Below are positions 56,311 to 64,000 of a DNA stretch of 64,000 bases, one piece after another. This DNA is from Petaurus breviceps papuanus. Its lineage: Eukaryota; Chordata; Mammalia; Diprotodontia; Petauridae. Each line of letters opens with the position of its first letter. The first letter of the stretch is position 1. The position numbers and the translations under genes were made by a program. Where the stretch lies: assembly GCA_028583685.1 (NCBI GenBank), contig JAMXIF010001253.1, positions 70,982,989 through 71,046,988 of the forward strand, written 5' to 3'. The notes under the pieces are model-generated. The model ran no database searches. It saw only the letters and a list, made by a program, of their open reading frames with translations, and was not told the origin of the DNA.

Positions 56311-58024
56311 TGTATCATTATTTCAATTACTACTGCTACACATTTAAATACCTTTGATTTGCAACACTTTTGCACCTTATTAAATAGTCTTCCCTTAAAA
56401 AAAATCATTTGGAAGTCAAATTTCTAATGATGAACTTCTTTAAACTTTGATTATTCGGTCCTAGGGCAACAAGCACAGGAGTAAAAATCTTTTCAGTGTG
56501 GTAAGATTAACCAAAGCTTGTATTCCCTTGGAATTGTCTTTGAGATTTTAAGATCAGCTCTGTACTGTGATAATATATCATTCAGACTAGGCCTTTAGTT
56601 TAAGTATTTCGAAGAAAGATTGTGAAGGTCATATGACCTTGGTCTACCAAAGTTCTTCAACCTCTAAGGCAATACCTAAAGTAAGGAAGTGCTTAGGTGG
56701 TGTTCTCATGAATATGACTGTCTGTGGTCTTATAACAATACAGTAATAATTGTCTGAACCCTTTTGTTTCATTTTGTTTTTCCCATGTACCTCCCAGCAT
56801 GGACTCATATAGTAATTACAGCAAGTTTCTATAGGTTTCATTCCCTTATAACTTGGAACAATGCAGACACCCATAGACAGTGCCATCATGGAGGTTACCT
56901 ATAAGGTGCCCACTTAGAAATGTCAGCCCAGAGCTTTTGTTTCTGCCTCAATGAAGTGCCTGCAGAAAGTCGAAGAGAGATAGAGACTGATGCCCTTTTA
57001 AGACTCTTGGAAGCCATGGCTGTCTTCCTATATTCATACTCTACTGCCTTGCCCCCATAATTGTGGTCACAAAAATTATAGTTTATGTTAGTTGTTAGGA
57101 AGACTATTTTTTTCAAATATGCCAGCATTGGTGGCAGGCAGCTTGTTTTCCTTTTCTCCCTTCTTTTAGCCCTTGATGTGCTTGCTGGGGAACGCTACCA
57201 CTGCCATTTAACACCCTGTTAGGAAAGCATGTGGCCAGAGAGCAAAAGAACACAAACCACAGCCAGTCATTACAAGGGCAACTGAAACATGATAGGAGCA
57301 AGGAAGCCATGAATAAAGAACTAATTGATGGAGGGAGAAAAGGAATGGAGTATTTACTGAACAGGCCTACTATAACATCTTTTCTCTGCAACTTCCCATT
57401 CTAATGCAGCAGGCATAATTTCTTACCAGGGTTTATAGAAATTTTTTTAAAAATTGACTAACAATGGAATTTTAATAATATGTGTATTTAAATATGTGTT
57501 GATATAGATCTCTTTATAGTTTTATGTGTGTACATATACACATATATGCGTATGTATATATGTATATGTGTATGTATGCACATACAGTCAAACACACATA
57601 TATGCTGTGCCTATGGTCTTTTTGTACTTACAAGCTGTTGAAGCTCAAAACTGTACTAAGACTTTTGGGACACTCTATATATGTCTTTTAAAACCACTAG
57701 GATGCTTTAAAAACCAAATTAAACTAAAATCCCAAAACTGAACAAATGACTGCCCCATCATTTCTTTCTGAATCTTATTTTTTGTTTTTATAACAAAATT
57801 GCTGTTTTACTTACTTATTTTTTCCTTTTTTAATATCTTCCTTAACTTTACTCCATAATAATGGAAAACAGGGATAAGAACCATACAAGAGTGCTAGGCA
57901 GTACAGGAAAAATTTTTAAGAAAAAAAGTTCATGGAGAGATTAAAATGCCCTTGTATAGTCAATTATAGATTACAGGAATTTTAGGATTACAGCAACTAT
58001 TCACTGACTGTTTGACATTGTGGA
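56311..58024. other. Unclassified intron segment
   Basis: 56640-57420 is less AT-rich than its surroundings and matches no repeat I know; minus-strand frames of 77-92 codons there show no family features. A (TATG/CA)n tract lies at 57525-57600 and a mariner-like terminus at 57641-57680. Confidence 0.35.
57641..57680. mobile_element. Orphan mariner-like terminus
   Basis: aagctcaaaactgtactaag and acttttgggacactctatat, about 34 of 40 positions shared with the copy near 15367. Confidence 0.4.
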
Positions 58025-58160
58025 CATAATTCAATTTAATTCCTCATTTATTAAGCATTTAATATGCACAAGGCACAGTGCTAGTTGTTGAAGATATACT
58101 GAGGGAAAGATGAAGTACTACCTGTGTTGAGGAAGTTGCATTCTACTAGAAGAATAAAGC
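58025..58160 (-). mobile_element. L2 LINE 3' end, antisense
   Basis: cctcatttattaagcattta, gcacaaggcacagtgctag, gaggaagttgcattctacta. Confidence 0.75.
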
Positions 58161-58654
58161 ATGTGCAAATTTAACAAAACACAAAATTATAAGATTGCAA
58201 AGTAATTTCAATAGGGAAGGTTCACTAAGAGTATATATTTATGGTCACATAAAATTAAATGACTTACTAATTCCATTTTAAAGGTTGTATTAAATAATTA
58301 TGTAGTCCGTATGTGTAGTATAATGGTCATAGTTGACAATTATAAACCAATCACTTCAAAGTTTGTACAATGCTCAACATAAAATTATGTAATTTTATTT
58401 TTTTTTCATTAACTGTGTTAGGCATCACAGGTTGTCTTTATTAATATTTTATTTTTAAGGAAGTTTAAGTGACTTGTTCATCATTGGTCAAAAAGCTAAT
58501 AAATATTAGAAGCTGTTTTTTAACCTAGTGTTCCACTGAGTCAAAATCAAACATTCCTCCTACTACACCTAAGTTGAAGGAATATTAAGTAATCTTAGAG
58601 TATCATATTAAAATAAAAAGTTATTCCATAAATAAATGTATAGCTAGCCATCCA

Positions 58655-58745
58655 GGGGTGTTGTGACAATCAAATGAGATAACATTTGTAGAAAATGCAC
58701 TTTGACCAGTATCTGGCACATAGCTGGTACTATCTAAATGCTTAT
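58655..58745 (+). mobile_element. MIR/L2-type 3' tail
   Basis: gttgtgacaatcaaatgagat, gtatctggcacatagctgg, tatctaaatgcttattcc. Confidence 0.6.
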
Positions 58746-58962
58746 TCCATTCTCTTTTCTTTCCTAAAAAGAAATTTTAAGGAGCTTGTGTTTTTAAAAT
58801 CTCTGTCTTATGAGACAAAGAATTTCTGATTTTCTAATACCTAGTTCCTCAATGGGAGTTCCATGGGCTATGTTGCAAAATGAAAAAAAAATAATTTTAA
58901 AACTTGGATATGATTGCATTTAGTCAATTTTGTCACTATGCCTTTGTGACTTAATGTGTGTG

Positions 58963-59119
58963 TTTTTTTTTTAAGCAATTGGGGTTAAGTAACTTGCTCA
59001 AGGTTACCCGGCCAGTTATTTCTGGGTGTGGTGCTGAGCGTCTGAGCCCGGGATTCAATCTCCAGGTCGTCCCAACACTGGAACCGGTGCTCTTACTCGC
59101 TGAGCCACCTGGCCACCCC
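58963..59119 (-). mobile_element. Marsupial tRNA-type SINE, variant subfamily
   Basis: T-run, then gcaattggggttaagtaact, cggccagttatttctgggtg, gctgagccacctggccaccc. It shares diagnostic positions with the dimer at 1934-2228. Confidence 0.88.
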
Positions 59120-62099
59120 AACTTAAAGTATTTTAACAAATGCTCAAAATACAGTGAAATTATAAGAGTATAAAAATTGTATGTTGTATATTCAGATGCT
59201 TAAATGGAACTGTGGCCTCCTCGATTTAGAAATTTCTTCCATTAATGTAGATCCCAGCCCATCTATTCCTGTTAACCCTGTGAGAATACTATTCATGTGC
59301 TCCTGAACGTTTGTTGGCTACAAGGGCATCTCCCAATATCACAAGGGTACCAGTGAAGCATTATGGTCATCCCCCAGTCTTGCCACATGCCTTCCTCATC
59401 TCCTTCTGACATCTTTTCTTACTGTTCTTCAGAAGTCCTTATTGTTTATATGTTGCTGTATTCTTATGACCCCCCAAACACTTTTTTGTTGTTCTCTATG
59501 TGATCATCATATTTAGTTATTTAGTTTTAATAGTTTAGAATCAGTTTTATTTTAAAGGTGATTTTACACAATGCCAGCAGTAGATTACTTTAAAATTATT
59601 TTTTATGATGAAATAATCACACAATGAAATATTTTCAAGTTTTAAGATGTTAATAGTATAAAATAGCTCATTTTTGGTTGTAATATTTAAAGTTAAGAAG
59701 ATATTTTTTTCACAACAATCTTGCAAAATAAAAAAAAATAAGCATTTTTACCTTTTCTTTGGAAGAAATTAGGGCTTAGGAAAACTAAAGTGAGTTGAAC
59801 ATGACCACATGTACTAAAATTCCCAGAATTTAAATAAAGCCAGGTATCTTGACTATAAGTTAGGACTTTTTCTATTATATCAAATTAACGAAAAATTACT
59901 TGTTTTAAATTAACATAATTTATAACACTAACATAATACCTATCTTAGTTGAATGTTTATTTGTCCATTTCATAATGAATATTCTGATACATGTTGTCAT
60001 TTTGGTTAAAGATATATTTGATTCTCCCAGTCTAATTTTGCTTTAATTTTTTTACCTCACTAGATTGGAATTTGAAGCATTTATCTTGTTGTCCAAGTAG
60101 ATCACCATAGTGATTAAGAATTTTGCTGCAGTAACTTTTAGCATTATGTATCCCCCCTATTTTTTCAGTCACTTTCTCCAGTGGAATGCTGATAGTTATG
60201 CCATTTTGTGCATCTTGACTGCCAACATCATAAATAAATTACCTTTTTTTTCAAAAAGAGCCACAGACATTCTTCCTTTTCTTATTTAAGTTTTATCTTC
60301 CCTCATTTGGAGTCTATGTGAGGCATCATTTGTACTGTTTGCAGACTTAGTTTTAGTTTCTGCCTATAAGTCTGTAGGACTTTTGGTAAAATGTAATATG
60401 AGACTACTAAAAGAAAGAGAAGAGACTCTTTAAATTTAATTTAAAGGCGCAGAAAGCTGAAAAAAAGGGAAATAAACAAATGAATACAGAAACATTGGAA
60501 GCCTATCAACCACTAAGGAATACAATTATCATATAGATTCCATGGAGATTTCCTTTTAAAAAAGAGTTTTAGCAATGAGAACTTAGTAATTCTTGAAAAG
60601 TTCATTCCATCTTTTCAGCAGCTGTTTGGAAGAGGGTTTCTTTTTATTTATTGAAATATAATGAGCTGATTTTCTTTTCTGAAAGTTCTACCCTTTCATC
60701 AATGCTAGTTCTTCCTTTGGGGGGCAAGAAATCTTGTCTTACACATTATGGTTTGGTTTTGTTTTTCAATTATTTAAACATATCTTTGCTAAAGGATATA
60801 ATTTTGACTTGGGAAAATAATATGAAGACCTAATTTTAGATAAATGTTTTCAGTTTATCTCCACCAAAATGTTTAAAAGACCTGCTACGAAGTATTTAGA
60901 TTGACTGTATAACCTGGGGAGGAGAGGAAATGGGGAGGAGGGCAAGGGAGAGTACCAAACTGAACACTTGAGGTAAGGGTGACTGGTCAGTTGAACCCTC
61001 TCATTTACCTTTCCTACTTTTTGCTCCAAATGATAGTGAGTAATAATCAGCAACTAGCTGGAAAGAAAAGATAAAGGAATAAATTATCTACAAATTGCAT
61101 AATTCACAGAAATTAAGTTCACAGTATCTTTTATGTACAAGGAACTATACTTAGTTCTGTTATATGAAGTCTCTGAATGACAGTTGACCTCAGCCATTCT
61201 GAATACTGGTATTTAATGGCAAATGTTATGTAAGAGTTATAGCATGTTCTTTTTATCTAGAAGGTAATGCATGTATTTCTATCTTGGGCTTTCTAAGAGT
61301 TTAATGTTACAAGAAAAAAGATAAAAACAAAAGTATTGAATCCTCAGAAGCTTTACACATAATATGAAATACCTTTATGATCATCCTGTGATAGGAACCA
61401 AAATAAAACTGATGATTTTATGTTCTGTTAATTTCTATCTTATAGTTGGCAATGTAAGGTTTAGCTGGTGGATTAAATATGTTAGAAATAATATCTGCTT
61501 TCTGTGGTATTGAATGGGCCACATTAATTCTCAGTGTGATTATTTTAGATGATTTATATACCATAAGATGTCATGAAAAGAAAATGCTTTCTTCTTTTCA
61601 AAGATATTGGTTACCATGAGCAGAGAAGAGACTTAATGATATTCAAAATTGTGGGTATAATTAGTTTAATTTTTTTGGTAATTTATATTAGGAATTATAA
61701 AATTACGAGCTTGTGGCAATCCTAGAAGAAAAATTCAAGTTTCATCTTACACACAAAACTTTTTTTTTCTGTTGTAGGAAAATGATTCTTGATACAGTAT
61801 GACCCCAGAGGCCTGTAAATTGGCATCTACTCTAGTACATGATCTGGTTTTGTAGGATAGACTCAGGAGGTTTGAGAAAATAACCTTGAACCCTTCTTGT
61901 CATATACAAATCAGGAATAAACTACATATCTCCCCAACTTATTTTATGCTTGGCTTTTGCAGAGAGATTATGTTAATATTAGAGTATATCATTTAGTTTC
62001 TGAATATTTCACCAGTACTTTACTAGGAAAGTGAACTGTTTATTTGTAAAGTTTTACATGTGCAGACTGATAAATATATAGAAACACATATAGGAAAGG
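59120..62099. other. Intron sequence, little recognised
   Basis: About 3 kb of AT-rich intron. An old MIR-like antisense trace is at 59700-59880. No ORF in it shows family features. Confidence 0.4.
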
Positions 62100-62230
62100 T
62101 AGTGTGATGTTGTAGATAGAGAACTGGTCTTGGAGCCAGGAAGAAAGACCTGGTTTCAAGTCTCACCCCTTCCACATACTGGCTAGATGACTTTAGTCAA
62201 ATCATGTAATCTCTCAGTGTCCCAGTCTAC
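62100..62230 (+). mobile_element. MIR-like SINE
   Basis: gtagatagagaactggtctt, ggagccaggaagaaagacct, gatgactttagtcaaatca. Confidence 0.7.
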
Positions 62231-62594
62231 TCCCTGTGACTGCAAGTGCAGAGAAGTTTCTGATCTCTCCTGGTATAAGAAAGTATTTACAAGGAACTTC
62301 CTACATAAATGAAGTCGCAGATCCAGTCTGCCCCACTACTACCCCTCCCCCAAATATCCATATATGTTGCCACTTGGGAAGAGTCTTTTTAATGGAAACA
62401 AAGTGCTAGTGGTATTTTAAAAGTATATTCTTTTTCATTGGGAACTTTTATTTCACACAAGTGAACATTTTTACTTTTAATAAAAATATTATATAGTTTC
62501 AAAATATTTGTTTCAATTTTACATTGTATTTTCATTTGATTTTAATATTTTTCTTTTTCTTGTACTGTTTTGATCTGTTGTCTGTTTTGTCTAA

Positions 62595-62600
62595 TGCATG
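62595..62600 (+). promoter_or_regulatory. TGCATG splicing element upstream of the microexon
   Basis: TGCATG, the Rbfox binding hexamer, ends five bases before the acceptor AG is complete. It also supplies a UGC close to the 3' splice site, the kind of site SRRM4 uses. Rbfox bound upstream of an exon often represses it, while UGC near the acceptor favours inclusion; which applies here cannot be told from sequence. Confidence 0.55.
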
Positions 62601-62605
62601 TCCAG

Positions 62606-62614
62606 GGTTCTAAG
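62606..62614 (+). CDS. NBEA: NBEA 9-nt microexon encoding Gly-Ser-Lys
   Basis: GGTTCTAAG is bounded by the acceptor tgtccag and the donor gttagt. The upstream exon ends in phase 0 at SPT and the downstream acceptor opens with AC, the start of a Thr codon. Remembered mammalian NBEA reads SPT-GSK-TELENIE here, so this 9-mer supplies exactly the missing GSK. LRBA has no such insert. A TGCATG (62595-62600) and a long T/TG-rich tract precede it, a layout typical of neural microexons controlled by SRRM4 and Rbfox. Both inclusion and skipping keep the frame. Neural regulation is an inference. Confidence 0.88.
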
Positions 62615-63289
62615 GTTAGTATTATTGCTGTAAATTTCAGTTTTTTAGTTTTAAATATTTATTATTTTTGGCGTGGTTCTGTTTTTGAGTTGCCATATCA
62701 TATATGCAACTTATTTGGTATATTTAAAATAAAGTTTCATGAAGATTATTACTTTACCAGTACATTGTTTAATAGTTTATTATTTTCCACAAAGATCAAA
62801 TTAAATACACTCCCCAAAATGGTTCAGCCAAGTATTATGGTAGCAAGCTCCAGCTAAGGGAAGTTCACTGCAAAATGTAGTACCTTAGTATTTTAAAAGT
62901 AAACCTATTGAGAGAGGTAAATCAGATACCACTGCTTTTTATTTATGTAAAGTTTTATCATGTGACTTTTTTTTAAAAGGGCAATTTAAAGATGTATTCA
63001 TGTGCTTATTTTGTGGGAATGCATATATTAAGATATTTGGTATCAGTCTTTGTAATTAGAAATTGGTAATTATCCATTCTCAAATATTTTAAGGTTAGAG
63101 TCTGTTGTACTAAGTACTCAATATCTCCATAAAGCAACACTATTATAATGTAAGTATACACTAATAAAAATAAGTAGATGGCATTTTCTGCATAGATTAG
63201 ACAATTAGACAAATAGTTCAATCTGTTTTAAAACAAAACAATAGTCAGGCGTTCCTGTTCTTTGTAGGAAATTGGTTGCAAAATCTTGC

Positions 63290-63485
63290 TTCTGGGAGAA
63301 AGAACATAATGGAAAGAATATTCTCTGTTGACAAAGAACTTGAGTTCAGATATGACATTTATTAACTTTGTGACCTGGAGCAAATCATTTAATCTCCAAA
63401 TGCCTCGTTTTCTTCATCTCTAAAATGGATAGGTTACACTAGATTACTTCTGAGGTCCTTTCTAGCTCTAATCTATAATCCTATG
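63290..63485 (+). mobile_element. MIR-like SINE
   Basis: gacaaagaacttgagttcag, ctttgtgacctggagcaaat, gttttcttcatctctaaaat. 62615-63289 before it is plain intron. Confidence 0.65.
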
Positions 63486-63579
63486 GTGTTCATCCTCTTC
63501 TTCATCTTCCTCACTCCCATTTGTATAGCTGTCTAAGGTTTATAAAATGTGTTTTTAACAACACATCTTTGAGGCAGAT

Positions 63580-63808
63580 GTTATTCAGTTTTTTCAGTCA
63601 TGTCCAAGTCTTTGTGATCTCATTTGGAGTGGTTTGTTGTTTCCTTCTCCAACTCACTTTACAGATGAGGGAACTGAGACAAGTTGGGTTAAATGACTTG
63701 TCCAGGGTCACACAGCTCATAAATGTCTGAGGCCAGATTTGAACCTAAGAAGATGAGTCTTTCTGATTCCATACCCAATGTTTTATCCACTGTGGAATCT
63801 AGCTACCC
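63580..63808 (-). mobile_element. Mar-1/MAR4-like CORE-SINE with target-site duplication
   Basis: Antisense: ttttcagtcatgtccaagtc, cacagctcataaatgtctga, ctagctacc. Flanked by ctttgaggYagat at 63567-63579 and 63808-63820 (one mismatch). Confidence 0.9.
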
Positions 63809-63998
63809 TTTGAGGTAGATAGCATAAATATTTTTGGCTCTCCTTTACTGAAAAGGAAACTGTAGTGCAGCTCTAAGGGAATAAATGACTTGTCCATTAT
63901 TTTGCATCTAGCATTAATTTAAGGCAAATTCAAGCACAGATATCTCAATTTCAAGTCTGATATCTTATTTATTACAGTATGTTTTAAATCTCTTGTAG

Positions 63999-64000
63999 AC
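63999..64000 (+). CDS. NBEA: First two bases of the next NBEA exon
   Basis: The window ends at ctcttgtag|AC. The AG at 63997-63998 is in the right place, and AC begins the Thr codon expected after Gly-Ser-Lys (TELENIE in remembered NBEA). The rest of the exon is outside the window. Confidence 0.75.

Larger units (their letters stand above)
1102..64000 (+). other. NBEA: NBEA gene, internal portion (exons and introns)
   Basis: Fourteen complete exons and the first two bases of a fifteenth join in one frame with no stop, giving 854 codons plus 2 nt. NBEA is a very large cytosolic peripheral-membrane scaffold of the BEACH family; it acts in Golgi-to-synapse traffic of receptors and anchors PKA through its RII subunit. 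The window covers the N-terminal armadillo-like/DUF4704 region (window residues 1-388), a long disordered linker with the RII-binding helix (389-727) and the start of the next folded region (728 on). The PH-BEACH and WD40 domains lie downstream. All introns are GT-AG; lengths run from 93 bp to about 10.5 kb. LRBA was considered and excluded from the protein sequence. The promoter and both gene ends are outside the window. Confidence 0.97.

Noticed and set aside
1-64000. A nested MAB21-family gene, as known inside NBEA and LRBA introns
   Set aside because: No matching single-exon frame of about 1 kb is present on either strand; it must lie in another intron.

Overview
The window is the interior of one vertebrate protein-coding gene, neurobeachin (NBEA), read on the + strand. 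Fourteen exons are complete and a fifteenth is entered at the last two bases. Joined in frame, the exons give 854 codons of uninterrupted NBEA protein. Neither end of the gene is present: there is no promoter, start codon, stop codon of the main transcript or 3' UTR. The protein is close to mammalian NBEA as I remember it. It is not the paralog LRBA, which differs at many positions and lacks the GSK insert described below. NBEA is a large BEACH-domain scaffold of neuronal membrane traffic and an A-kinase anchoring protein.

The host is almost certainly a marsupial. The introns are full of marsupial-type tRNA/CORE SINEs (WSINE1-like, and Mar-1/MAR4-like with an RTE/BovB-type tail), many L2 and CR1/L3 LINEs, and a marsupial form of L1. 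I cannot name the species. The SINE types lean towards an Australian lineage, but weakly.

Layout. 1-17268: exons 1-2 (1102-1254, 6554-6722) and two long introns with L2, L1, SINEs and a TA-flanked DNA-transposon MITE. 17269-22068: a cluster of four short exons, two of them only 93 bp apart. 22069-40345: two introns of about 9 kb around exon 7 (30972-31080), holding L2, CR1, an old antisense retroviral pol remnant, a hAT-like MITE and a run of antisense L1 pieces. 40346-46355: exons 8-11, ending with the 1017-bp exon that encodes the disordered, PKA-anchoring part of the protein. 49504-52052: exons 12-13. 52053-63998: a 10.6-kb intron, a 9-nt microexon (62606-62614) and the acceptor of the next exon at 63997-63998.

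The most interesting item is the 9-nt microexon GGTTCTAAG (Gly-Ser-Lys). It was found only because the spliced frame and the remembered protein require it, and it has an Rbfox-type TGCATG five bases upstream of its first base. Other items worth checking are a possible alternative terminal exon after the 1017-bp exon, three local duplications, a SINE dimer inserted as one unit, a strong antisense bias of SINEs, and a 10-N assembly gap inside a (TTCC)n run.

Limits: exon boundaries were set by eye from GT/AG sites, reading phase and remembered NBEA sequence. Repeat names and edges come from remembered consensus patterns, so edges are approximate (often +/-20 bp or more for old LINEs). I found no convincing second gene, structural RNA gene or CRISPR array, and no system that looks wholly new.
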